From Pseudocercospora fijiensis CIRAD86 (lineage: Eukaryota; Ascomycota; Dothideomycetes; Mycosphaerellales; Mycosphaerellaceae), in NCBI RefSeq assembly GCF_000340215.1, contig NW_006921542.1:493610-557609 (forward strand): a stretch of 64,000 nt of DNA, written 5' to 3'. Below the pieces are notes generated by a model. The model made no database searches, was not told the origin of the DNA, and was given only the letters and a program-made list of their open reading frames with translations. Each line of letters starts with the position of its first letter. Positions within the stretch are counted from its first letter, which is position 1. The position numbers and the translations under genes are program-made. Positions 12,801 through 23,484 of the stretch are shown one piece after another.

Positions 12801-13973
12801 CGTTACAATCTCTGCTTACGTATTAGTCTCAATTTCTAACTAATAGTAGCGGCGGAATATTAGAGAACTTTAGGTTTTATAACGTACTATAGTAACTATC
12901 TTAATTTTTCTTTGTGGTTAGTATTAGTGTCTAGGTAGAAACTAGACTCTTAATCTATCGGTATTACGATAGCGTAATTTATACCGATAGTAAGGCGATT
13001 AACTAGATCTATAAGGACGCTTCTTTATAAGCTAAAGTCTAGTAGAGCTAGTCGGGATAGTAGTTTTCGACTAGATATAGCCTTTCTACTTACGAAGGTT
13101 ACTAGTAGATTTCTCTTCTAACCTAGATAGCTGCCCTTTATCTACTATAGAAAAGGCCGTTAACGATCTTAGTTGTATTTTCTAATATAATATCCTCCCG
13201 CCTCTATATATAATATCTATATAGCTATAAGTATATAAAGACAAGTATTAAGAGTCGCTAGGAGTCGGACTATATAGTTTAATTATACTATAGCTCCTAC
13301 GGGATGCCTTAGTATACTAGAAGGAGTTACGTAATCGCATCTAAGTATAGAGACCGCCTACCTACCTATATAGGCTTAGAGAAAGTTAATTATTATCTCG
13401 TCTAGGATAATACTAAAAACGCAAAACCTTTTCTTATCTAGTTTGCCTACTCCTAAAGCTTCGTAGTTTACTCGGTAGATAATACTAATATAGTCTACCT
13501 AGACGTACTCTATCGGCCCTATTAATTTTAGCTTTCCTAGGCTCCTTTACGGTACTACCTATATCTACGTCTTACTTATAACGTCGAACTTATACGCGAG
13601 GATATTAGAGACTCGGGTCTACGAGAAAAAGACTAGTTTTCTATATAGTAGTTACTATAAAAGTTAGAATATCGATAGGTTTACTAATTCGACTTATATC
13701 TTTACCGCGCGAACTTCTCTAATCTATATATATATTACCTATTAAGATTACAATTTAAAGAATATCCTATATTAGAGCAGTATAGTAGAAAATAATCAAA
13801 TATTACTCTAGCTAGTAGTAGACTAGATTATACGAGTATAGTGCCTTTATATACGACTATATTTCCTATAATTAAGATATTTAATTCCTAAAGTAACCTC
13901 CTATTAAGTACTTCGATAAGCTATATAGTTAGGAAACAGCCGAAAGCTATAAGTCGTTGCCTAAGAGGCTAAC
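9857..13973. other. 4.1-kb centre of the palindrome, unclassified
   Basis: This is single-copy sequence between the two inverted hAT copies. Most of it is RIP-degraded, with long frames broken by TAG. One readable plus-strand stretch near 13270-13620 includes SKYRDRLPTYIGLEKVNYY and SFVVYSVDNTNIVYLDVLY. I could not assign a family. The first ~450 bp (to about 10300) keeps more CpA and TpG than the rest. Short pyrimidine-rich repeats of ctttattct type occur near 11535-11590. No TIR or LTR pair was found inside. Confidence 0.5.
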
Positions 13974-14006
13974 TAGACCCCGTAGTAGTTCGGTTTCCGA
14001 ACTACT
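13974..14006 (+). repeat. TIR and adjoining hairpin of the right hAT copy
   Basis: TAGACCCCG is followed by a self-complementary segment, agtagttcgg-ttt-ccgaactact (about 13984-14006), so the terminus can fold back on itself. The same layout is seen in the left copy and, with changes, in the short element at 33225. Confidence 0.8.
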
Positions 14007-14139
14007 AAACGTATATAGTTTGGTTTCCTAGCGGCGAACTAGCTCCCTAGTTCCGGTTTAGTTTTTTCGAACTATATAGATTCCTAGTTTAAACTAGAGA
14101 CTATATTAGTTTTACTATAAGGACACTCTTATTCGAACT

Positions 14140-14452
14140 ATATTAGTTTTACTATAAGGACACTCTTATTCGACTATCGGCTACGATTGCCGGCTATAAT
14201 AGTAACTCTATTATATTTACTACGCTCTTTTACCGTTACTAGGGCGTAGTTGCCGTTACTAGGGCGTAGTTTTACTATAAGGACACTCTTATTCGACTGC
14301 CGGCTACGATTGCCGGCTATAATAGTTACTAGGTTATATTTACTACGCTCTATTGCCGTTACTAGGGCATAGTTGCCGTTGCTAGGGCGTAGTTGCTATT
14401 ACTAGGGCGTAGTTGCTATTACCGGGGCGTAGTTACCGTAGTTACGAAAGCT
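14140..14452 (+). repeat. Subterminal 20-bp tandem repeats, right hAT copy
   Basis: This is the mirror of the left array: units of GCCGTTACTAGGGCGTAGTT type around 14235-14275 and 14352-14445, interspersed with a repeated block containing actataaggacactcttatt. Within hAT elements such arrays flank the TIRs. Confidence 0.7.
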
Positions 14453-14589
14453 TACCTATATAACGTTATATAGGCGGTAACAATTAGGGCTTCGCGATAT
14501 TCTTATACTTTTAACTTCTTCCTCTATACCTATACCGATAATAACTACTATACGCTACGCCCCCGCCCCTTTTCCTTATAATAGTAAGA

Positions 14590-14925
14590 GAGAAGCGCGC
14601 CGCGCGCTAAATAGAAGATAGAACTAAAGACCGCGAGTTTGTTTTACCTAAGCGTCTAACTAAAAAGCGTAAGACTAAAGAGGAGTACTCTATAAAGAAG
14701 AATTCCGTACGAGACTACGAGAGAAAGGAGAAGATAAATAAGGATAAAAGAGCTAAGGATAAGAGAAGAAAAGCGCGGAATAAAGCATTCTATCGATAGC
14801 TAGCGCCTATAGAAAAAAGTAAAGGTTAGAATAAGAAGATAACCTAAAAGAAGGCTAAGAGAAGGAAAGAATTACGGCTAGTTTTCGAGCGTAAAGTTCT
14901 AGTAGCGTAAGTTAATCTAGCTAGC
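14590..14925 (+). pseudogene. Lys/Arg-rich basic frame, right hAT copy
   Basis: The frame encodes a strongly basic helical stretch (KRLTKKRKTKEEYSIKKN, then KDKRAKDKRRKARNKAFYR) interrupted by a few TAG/TAA codons. Composition suggests a nuclear, nucleic-acid-binding or coiled-coil tail. I recognise no family. It is the first frame inside the subterminal repeats, upstream of the hAT transposase and on the same strand. Confidence 0.45.
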
Positions 14926-15004
14926 GGCCGTAGCTAGTAGCTATAGCCGGTAGCTATAGCCGGCAGCTATAGCCGGTATATTTTTCTTTAATACGTTAAC
15001 TAAT

Positions 15005-15960
15005 AGTATTTAGACCTATAGCCGCTACTTTTATCGATACGACCGATAGTAACGGAGATGTTTAGATAGCTAGGAACAACGATACTAAAGTTTAGGATAC
15101 CGCGAAAGAGCTTAATACTACGAATAAAGGGACTAAAAAAAGCGAGGAGATACTATACGTCGATCTAGTAATAGGTATAGTCTTAGGGCCTAACGCTATA
15201 GACGATAAGCGCTAGGAGTAGATCGAGTATAGTTAAAGAGACGAGATACTAGTAACGGGCTAAGGTATAAGTCCTATTAATCTAGAAAATTATAGTCCTA
15301 GCTACTACGAAAAGCTAGTAAGGATTAGAATCGAGACTAGTCGTCTTTATATCCTCGATATAGAGTAGAAATTTCTTTATTAGTATTAGAGCGAAGCCTT
15401 TACGTCTATAAAGGCAAAGTAGCTTACGATTAATACGATCGGGGCTAGGTATCTAGGGACAGTAGAAGAGTTACTAAAGGAGGAAGGGGTATAGGTAATT
15501 ATTCTATACTCGGTATATATAGCCGGCGTTCGTAGCTAGTAGATACTAATAGTTAAATAGAAAGCGTTTCTCGAGGATAGAGTACTACTACTATATAAAA
15601 TCTTTACTAAGGTAGAGAGGGCTTATATCCGGAATCTAAGCTACTAGTAGGACAGGTTAGCGTTAGAATTCTCTAAATCTCTATATAAGCCTCCGAAGGA
15701 TTACCTATTTTAGCGATACGGCTTTATCTTAACTACTCCGTAGGTACCTAACGAAGCTCGAGCGCTCTTTAAAGTCTTTACTAAGAAGCGGAAGGAGTTC
15801 GAGGATTAGGATTAGTTAATAGAGCTATTAGTTAGTCTTAGGTTTCGTAGTTAGACTCGGCCTAAGTATTTGCTTATCGAGTATCTTATACCGAAAGAGA
15901 ATAGATTAAGACTAAAAACGAGCTTAGATTCGTTAAGTATAGTAGCTCGGTTCCGCTAGT
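15005..15960 (+). pseudogene. Unrecognised RIP-degraded coding region, right hAT copy
   Basis: There are two consecutive frames. Near 15005-15500 readable pieces include KSEEILYVDLVIGIVLGP and YEKLVRIRIETSRLYILDI. After a GCCGGC motif, 15546-15960 gives FLEDRVLLLYKIFTKVERAY and EARALFKVFTKKRKEFED. Nearly all stops are TAG at likely Trp/Gln codons, so these are decayed genes, perhaps two exons of one gene or two genes. No family is recognised. Confidence 0.5.
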
Positions 15961-16119
15961 AGGAGAGAGCCGCCGCACAGAAGGCAAAATTCAGGCAGTT
16001 AGGGTAGCTAGGAAAGAAATTCCAGCAGTCAGGCCAGCTAGAACAGCTAGGAAAAAAAAATCTAGCAGCCAGGTAGCTAGGAAACAAAAAAAAAGGCAGC
16101 TAGCCATTTACTACCTAGC

Positions 16120-16880
16120 TATTCCTAACGATACGATACTACAAAAGAAAGGGTATTTCCCTATAGCTACTAGTATATATCTACTACTCCTAAGTCCTTA
16201 CCTTACTATCCGAAACCTTAAAACATACCGACCGATATTGTATATATACTAGGCGCTATACTAGGAAGGGTAATAACGAGACGATAGTCGAAATAGTCTA
16301 GTATATAAGCGAGATTACGATAACGTCGAGAGGAGGTCGTATACTTACCTTCGAGCCTATCGAGTCCTAGACGACGATTAGCGCCAGATTTATCCTCTCC
16401 GAATCCTAGTAGTAGGAATTCATTATAGGGTACTACTACCTAGTCCTTACCTTTACGGAGTCTAAGTAGAAGGTTGTCTAGAGATATAAGAATATCGAGT
16501 ATTAACCCGGAAATCTTCGAAAAGGCTAGCTAGGCGTATCTTTAGAAACCCGAGTATATAGAGTAGTTTAATTAATAGGTCTATAAAATATAGTTCCCTT
16601 TATACTTACGTTCGAAGGAGTATAAACTCCGGAAGTACTCGATACGATAAGGTAGTAAGGAGCGAACGGATATATTCTAGAAGTTCTTTATAAAGGGGGC
16701 ATTGTACCGTTATACGACTTCTCGACTTAAAGGTTAACTAGTAATTGTCTATAACTTCTACGGTTTAATCTTAAAACACCTAAAACTAGGGGATAGGAAC
16801 TTATCGCCTACGAACTATCTCTATTCTAAACGGTATCGGGAATCTTAAAGAGAGAGGAGAGTTAATACAGATATAGCGTT
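16120..16880 (+). pseudogene. Unrecognised RIP-degraded frame before the hAT transposase
   Basis: Readable pieces are found in more than one frame, for example FILSES and EFIIGYYYLVLTFTESK, then RSKEYKLRKYSI, KFFIKGALYRYTTSRLKG and LVIVYNFYGLILKHLKLGD near 16600-16800. It could be a separate gene or the N-terminal part of the transposase with introns. The sequence does not decide this. Confidence 0.4.
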
Positions 16881-16905
16881 CTAGAAAGAGGTACGTCTTC
16901 TAAAA

Positions 16906-16983
16906 TACCGGCTATAGCTACCGGCTATAGCTACCGGCTATAGCTACCGGCTATAGCTACCGGCTATAGCTACCGGCTATAGA
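16906..16983 (+). repeat. 13-bp tandem repeat (6 units)
   Basis: Six perfect or near-perfect units of TACCGGCTATAGC sit in the spacer before the transposase. This is a local expansion of the dispersed GCCGGC motif. The equivalent left-arm spacer (6885-6935) has only a few diverged units, so the array length differs between the copies. Confidence 0.85.
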
Positions 16984-17179
16984 TTTCGGCTACTTCAATT
17001 AACCGTAGAGATCCAGCTAATTATTATAGGCTACGCTTAAGGAAGCTCTAGGATTAAAGGCTACCGATTTCTTACCCGAAGACTTTAAGTAACTAGTAAA
17101 CGAAATGCTAGCTATAAACGGTCTTCCGGAAGACTTCTACGAAAGGGAGTCTATATAGAAGATATACCTATATCTTATA

Positions 17180-19386
17180 AACTATCCCCCCCCCCCTTTT
17201 TTCTTAGCGCGATAACCTAGCGTATTATATTCGAAAAGAATAAAGAGGCTACGTTAGACGATATTCGGGAGATCCTCCGTAATACTCGCCGAGTAGCTAT
17301 TACTATCGATAGCTAGTTAAGCCGGACTATAAGAGCCTCCTTCCTCTCGATTATACTATACTTTATTAATTCGGATTAGAAACTCTAGGAACTTATAATC
17401 GGATTCCCTAAAATTCTAGGTTCCTATACTAGTAAGGATATAGCGAAGCTTATCTATACGGTAATAGATAGGGTTAGCGTAATAACGAAACTAATCTCGA
17501 TTACTACGGACAATGCTAGTAATAATCGAATATTATATAAGGCGTTATATATACAATTCACTCGTATATGTCTTTAAAATTACTAATTGTATCGATAGGG
17601 TCGAGTACGTAGAGGAGATTATAATGTCTATAATCTAGCTTAATCTTCCGAATATTAAGCTCGCTATAATTCCGGATACGTACGATAATACGTACGATAA
17701 TAACGATAAAGAGGAGCCTAGTAATAGCCCTAGCCCTATTAAATCGGAGCCGACGTCGATACTAGTTATATCCCTATAGAAGTTTCCCTACCTCGCTTAT
17801 ATAGTTTAAATCGCGATCCGAGCCCTATTTAAGACGCTTAAAATTGCACTATTAAACGACGACTAATAGAAGATCCTAGATAAGGATAAAGCAAAGTTAA
17901 AAGTCGAGAAACTCGTTATAGTAATAAGACGGGATAAGGTAGAGAGCCTCGCTCTCGTTTTATATAAGGTATAACTTTTATCCGTAGCCGGTACCTATAG
18001 CCGGCAATCTAGTATAGTTCTAACTCTTTTTCTCTAGCTTCGTCGTCTAGCAATATATACGAACTCGAGCTTATAGAGATATAACCGATTCGAGGCTATT
18101 TAAAAGAACCTAATCGCGCGCCCTAAAACCGATACCTAGAATATTGTATAGAATAAGAGATAGTAAAAGCGGCCTCCTTAGCGCCTACTCCGTTTTACCT
18201 AAGACGTTAAGACCTAGTTCGATTCGACTTTCTATATAGTTATAAGGGGATATACTTTACGTACCGCTCTCGAGATCTATTAGAGTTCTAAGGGTATTAA
18301 GTAGCTCGCTCTTACCGCCGCCGAATAGCGCTAAGTAGAGTATCTCGTCGATATTAGTAAGCATTACGCGAAGGTTACTACTACGATTAGAAGAACCCGA
18401 GGACTAACGATCTACCTTGTCTTTATATACTATAACTAGCTCTTTAATAAGCTCGACGAAACCGTAGCTAAGCTAGCTAAGAAGAGCGTTCCCTAGAAAG
18501 TAGCTATAACGAAAGCTATAGATACCTCCTATACTAAGTTATATAAATATTATAGTACTACCTTTTAGTCGTTTAGGGATATCTATAGCGTTACGTGCTT
18601 ACTTAACCTAGTAGAAAAGGATATATACTAGTAGAAGCTAGAATAGAAGGGGGACGAGGAATAGCCTAAGCATTACTAGACTATTCTAGAAAAGATATTC
18701 TACGAGCGTCGGAAAGAAACTAGTCTAAATATAGCTACTATAAAGAAAAAGAAGGTTTAGAAGGCTCCGATATTATACCTATTTCGTAGGTAGGAAGTAG
18801 AGGCAGAAGAGGAAGCAACTATTAAAGTAAATAAAGAAGAGTTCGATCTCTATCGGCGCGCGGGTATATACTAAACCTATAGGCTCGGAAAGAGGGCTAA
18901 TAATCTCTAGATCTTACCGGTCTTCTAGACGAATTCGGAGACGATATTCTCGCTATATAGTAGCGGTTAGAGCCTAAGTTTCTAACGATAGCGTCGGTCG
19001 CTCGGGACGTCCTCGCTATACTAAGTATAGGTATAGGCTATAAGAGGTCTTTTAGTATCGCTCGTTACTAGGGCCGCTTTAATCGAATATACTCGCCTAC
19101 TACCTTCGAATCTATTATAGTATTCCGATACTATCTCCTCTACTAGAGTCGCTAAGGTAGGATACTAAAGATTATACTTAAGGACTTAATCGAGGAATTA
19201 GAAAACCTTAAGATCGAAGAAACCTAGGAGCGCGAAGAGAATACGAAATTTAGTCTAAGCGAAACCCTAATTAGCGATAACGAAGAGGAGGAGGGCGGAG
19301 GTAGAAGGCGATACTAGGTCGAGAAGCGGAAACGTATATAGGCTTAGAGTAGCTTTAAGGAGACGAAGCGTTTACGTAGAAGGTAA
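17180..19386 (+). pseudogene. hAT-family transposase relic, right copy
   Basis: The core near 17280-17560 reads ITIDS...SRTIRASFLSIILYFINSD...ELIIGFPKILGSYT...ISITTDNASNN, the RNase H-like catalytic region of fungal hAT transposases. The segment at 18885-19150 reads LLDEFGDDILAI, EPKFLTIASVARDVLAI and IGIGYKRSFSIARY, the C-terminal hAT dimerisation domain. An acidic stretch and a basic KRKR tail follow, ending at TAA 19384-19386. The enzyme would cut and paste DNA between TIRs, leaving 8-bp duplications. Internal stops are of RIP type. An N-terminal BED-type zinc finger was not recognised, and introns or frame changes between the core and C-terminus were not resolved. Confidence 0.88.
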
Positions 19387-19799
19387 TATAGCCGACGTAT
19401 ATAGCCGGTATATATCTTTAATATATTCCGAATTCCTAGGACTTAAATAGACTAGTTGCTATAGCAACCTACCCCGCTTACCTACGGACTATTTCTAATT
19501 CTCTATTCGCTCTTCCTCTCCTTCTTCCCTTTCCCTATATTCTTAAAGATAAATATGCCTTAAGGATTCGGCTTTTCGGGCCTTCCTAAGCCGGCTCCTT
19601 CCCCTTTCTTAAGCGACTATCCTTTATACGAATCTAACGATAACCTACTAAGGCGGTTTAATAGAAGACTATTTGTTCTAGAAGGTAAGAAGTATAAATA
19701 TCTCCTTACGATTATAGGCTTATTAATTTTCTAGGTCCTACCGATATATCCTCGTCGCCTAAACGCGTAGATAAATATCTTTAGAGTCTAAAGGGTAAG

Positions 19800-20340
19800 G
19801 GTAAAGTAAGCTAGGTATAGGGAGACCGTAGCGAGAACGAGATATCGGAAGAGTAAGACTCTCTATAGTATATAAGAAGGAAGGGGGTTCCTCGGAAAAT
19901 AGTACCGAAAAATAAGAAGGCTTTAGGTAGATAGGAGAAGGCTAAAAAGAGTAGGTAGACGAGGGCTATCGCGAAGAAAAGTTATCTTTCTATTAAAAAA
20001 AAGGGAATAAGGTAGGACTTAACGATAAAGAAGCGGCGCTTTAAACTAGGTACTATTACCCTTCGCTAGATCCGGCTTTTCTAAAATAAAAGCGGGACCG
20101 AGCTTTTAATCCCTAAGACTCCCTTCTAGCGACTCGTCCGAGAAATTATATTAGATTTTCGGTCTAGTATACGATTTACGGCTAAAGCGATTAGTACTCT
20201 TTAGGAAGCTACGGAGGCATTTCTAGTAACCGAGGTTAAGCTTTTAAACCTCCTTACTATCTATACGAAGCGGGTTACTCTTTAAAATAAAGATATATAG
20301 CTTCTAGCTAAAATTCGGCGTCGGTTTATAGCGGATTAGT
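19800..20340 (+). pseudogene. Histone H3-like gene 2 (divergent), right hAT copy
   Basis: One continuous frame without an apparent intron. A Lys/Arg-rich N-terminal stretch contains VPRKIVPKNKKAL (compare KAPRKQLASKAAR of H3). It is followed by KRRFKLGTITLR, GTELLIPKTPF, RLVREIILDFRSSIRF, EATEAFLV, YTKRVTL and NKDI. Order and spacing match H3 from the alpha-N helix to alpha-3, with no length change between EAFLV and KRVT. It is far more divergent than gene 1, as expected of a fast-evolving or CenH3-type variant (inference). Interruptions are TAG or TAA at positions that are Gln in H3. The true start is not visible. Confidence 0.8.
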
Positions 20341-20424
20341 TGGAAATTATATTTAGTCGTTAGATTAACCTAGGAGGAGGCCTATTTTCGTATCCTTTTA
20401 CCGGCTATAGGTACCGGCTATATT

Positions 20425-21445
20425 TCTAATTTTATCTCCGCGCCGTCCCTAAATCTAAGGTACGAAGTAGAAACCTAGCGCTCTATATTTACCCGGCTAT
20501 TATAGAGACGAGATACATTTACATTAGTTTCTTCGTATATCGCGATCTAGTAGATAGTAAGCGAAAGGGCGATAGAACGTTTATAATACGTCTCTATTTA
20601 GATCTAAAATATAAAGGTCCTAAAGAGCCCTAGTATCCTAACTATAAGGAGATTCCTTAGTATTCGCACTTTAATCCTCTATACTACGAGGTAGATAGTA
20701 AGCCTACGAGAGAGAAACTTTAACGAGAAATTCTCTATAATACGTAGCGCTATTATATAGCTATAGATACGCACTAAGTCCGGTAACTCGAAGAAGAATT
20801 AAGATAGCGTATTAGCGACCGAGGAGGAGATCGATAGTATACTAGTAGAGTCGAGGTCTTATAAGCGAAATATAAGATAATATAGGCTCCTAGTTATTTA
20901 GAGTAACGTACTATATAAATAATTAGGCGTGCTACTTTTATTTACTTACGACCTATATCCTAGGATACTCTTTTCGTACTTTTTATACTCTTTTCTAATA
21001 CCTTACCTATAATCGCTCCGCGATAACCGAATAAATATAAGCTATAGGATTTCCGCTCGGTACCTTAGCCTTCGAGATACGGCGGAGTTAATTCTCTATA
21101 ATACGTAGCGCTATTACATAGCGATAAATACGTACTAAGTCCGGTAACTCGAAGAAGAATTAAGATAGCGACCGAGGAGGAGATTAATAGTATATTAGTA
21201 GAGTCGAGGTCTTATAAGCGAAGTACGAGATAATATAGGCTCTTAGTCGTATAGAGTAACGTACTATATAAATAACTAGGCGTGCTGCTCTTATTTACTT
21301 ACGACCTATATCCTAGGATACTCTTCTCGTACTTTTTATACTCTTTTCTAATACTTTACCTATAAGCGCTCCGCGACAACCGAGTAAATATAAGCTATAG
21401 GGTTTCCGCTCGGTACCTTAGCCGCCGAGATAGGGCGGAGTTGAA
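20425..21445 (+). pseudogene. Unrecognised frame with a 361-bp tandem duplication, right hAT copy
   Basis: A decayed frame reads KSKVRSRNLALYIYPAI, then FIIRLYLDLKYKGPKEP and PLYYEVDSKPTREKL, interrupted by RIP-type stops. Its 3' part (about 20731-21091) is repeated directly at 21092-21443, both blocks starting ttctctataatacgtagcgc. It lies between the two H3-like genes. I do not recognise the product. Confidence 0.5.
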
Positions 21446-21998
21446 TTTAGAGCGATAGCCGGCACTCGTAGCCGGTATATAGAGACGATAGTAGGCCTTT
21501 CCCTACTAAATAACTAGCTTATTTAGTATAGCCTACCTAATATTTCTTATATTTCCTAGCAATAGGCCTAGATTACTTATAAGATTACTATAGCTAGTAA
21601 GGGCATTACTAAAGAATATCTATACTATAGTAGGATACTATTATTACGCTAGCTATTTATTAAAAGGAGGCTTTCGCCTATTACTATACTAGCTATATAT
21701 GCCGGCTATATTTCAAAGTTTGCCGTACCTGCCTTTTTTAGCCGTATCTGCCTTCTTTCCTTACTCTAACGTTACTATAATATAGGCTTACGCGACGCTT
21801 ACTATATTGCCTAGCGATACCGCGATACTACCTCTCTCGCTATATTTAACCTTCGTATCGATATCTATACCTCTACGGTCTATATCTACTATCTCCGTAA
21901 TACCCTCGCTCCGCGCGCGCTTTCGTATACCTTCGTAACGTACTTCTTTCCTTCATTCGACGACTTTTATAATACCGAGTCTACTTAACTAAGTTACG
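21446..21998. other. Spacer between unknown frame and H3-like gene 1
   Basis: It holds two GCCGGC motif sites (about 21450 and 21700) and short imperfect repeats of the type tgccgtacctgcctttttta. I see no gene. It would contain the promoter of the H3-like gene. Confidence 0.5.
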
Positions 21999-22665
21999 AT
22001 ACTTCGCAAGAAGGGACCTACTACTTCTACGGGTCGTAATAAGACCGGAAATAGTAGAACGAGTATAGTATATTAATATAAGAAGGCTGCTGCTACTACC
22101 GCTAGTTACGGTACTAGAAAGGGCGTCGCGAGTAAGGCTCCGCGTAAGATAACGGCAGGTAAGGCTCTACGTAAGACGACGACTAGCGCTTCTACTACTA
22201 GTAATAATAATCGTACGAAGCGTCGATAGCGCCTAGGAAGTAAGTCCTATTTATAGCTAGTAGCGTAGCCGGTAGCGTAGCCGGCATTCTTACTATCTTT
22301 TTACTAATCCTTCTTTGGCCGTAGCCCTCTATAAGATTCGGAAGTATTAGAAGAGTTCTAATCTCCTAATCCGTAAAGCTCCTTTCTAACGACTTATTCG
22401 CGAAATTGCCTAGGATTATAGAACGGACCTTCGCTTCTAAGCCTCCGCTATAGGCGCCCTTTAAGAGGCTATAGAAGCCTACCTAGTTCGTATCTTCGAA
22501 TATATATTTCTCTTCTATCTCTTTTCGGACTATATTAATACTATTTTAGCGGTCAACCTAATAGCTATCTACGCGAAGCGTATAACGATTATAGATAAGG
22601 ATTTCAAAGCATTCGATTAGATTCTAAAAGGCTAGAATGTCTATATTCGAGATAGTACTAGGTAG
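21999..22665 (+). pseudogene. Histone H3-like gene 1, right hAT copy (two introns, RIP-degraded)
   Basis: Exon 1 (about 21999-22239) encodes a long basic tail with RKGVASKAPRK. Intron 1 (22240-22318) begins GTAAGT, has an actaat branch site and ends TGG here (TAG in the left copy). Exon 2 (22319-22501) encodes TVALYKIRKY, SSNLLIRKAPF, RLIREIA, DLRF, AIGAL and EAYLVRIFE. Intron 2 (22502-22549) begins ATATAT, explained by RIP of a GTATAT donor, and ends TTTTAG. Exon 3 gives NLIAIYAKRITI and a short tail. Both inferred introns join in frame. Stops in the frame are TAG/TAA at expected Trp/Gln codons. The product would be ~170-180 residues against ~136 for canonical H3, mainly because of the tail. 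A CENP-A-like role is possible but cannot be told from the sequence. Confidence 0.87.
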
Positions 22666-22960
22666 GATAGATATTCTAGTAGGAAGGATATTCGTAGTAT
22701 CGTCTATAAGCTTTTCTATATACGAAATAAGCCGCTGTTATACGGCGCTATATACCGCGCTCTAAATACTCTCTAAGTATATATATATAGTATAGTATGC
22801 TTTATTAGCCGTACGGAATAGAAGTCTTCGGGAATCCCGTTAGTACTAAGGAGTAAAAAGGCCGGCTACGCTGCCGGCTACGCTACTAGCTACGCTACTA
22901 GGTTTTTTAAAAAACTAAAAGAAGATAGACATTCCGGTTAATTTACATTAGTTTGGATTT

Positions 22961-23484
22961 TTATAAAAAGAAAATAGGGAAAAATAAGGAAGGTTAAAGA
23001 GCCTAATACTTAAAGTTATAGGTATTATCCCTGTTTTCTAGACTATATTATATACCTGCCTTCGTAACTCTACCTAATACTCCCTATAAATATCCTTATA
23101 CTCTACCTACTAGAAATTCAACTAGGTACCTAGACCTATAGCTGCCTCTATATCGTTTACTATCTTCTATACGTTAAAGGACTCCTCTATAGCAGCCTCT
23201 ACCTCCTTATATAATACGAAGTTACTACCTACCCTACCCTTAATATCTCCTAAATAACTAAGAGTTCTAAGGAACGAACTAGTATTCGGCCTTAGTATAG
23301 CGAGTAACTAGTAGAACGTTATATAGAGCTGCTTTATAGCTCTTTTATATACTATACCGATACCAAGGGAGGAGCTATCCTAGTACTTAATATTAGAGAA
23401 TAGTTTAGTTAGAAAGTGTTAGAACTTCTTAAGGAGGGCTTCTAGGGAAATCGATACGTTCTACCTAGATCTAGATAATAACAT
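22961..23484 (-). pseudogene. Unrecognised frame, right-arm copy of the 249-773 gene
   Basis: Mirror copy of the frame at 249. ATG is preserved as cat at 23482-23484 and the stop as tta at 22961-22963. The copy is about one base shorter, so it carries an indel. No function is recognised; conservation of ATG, stop and frame in both copies argues that it was once a real gene. Confidence 0.5.
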
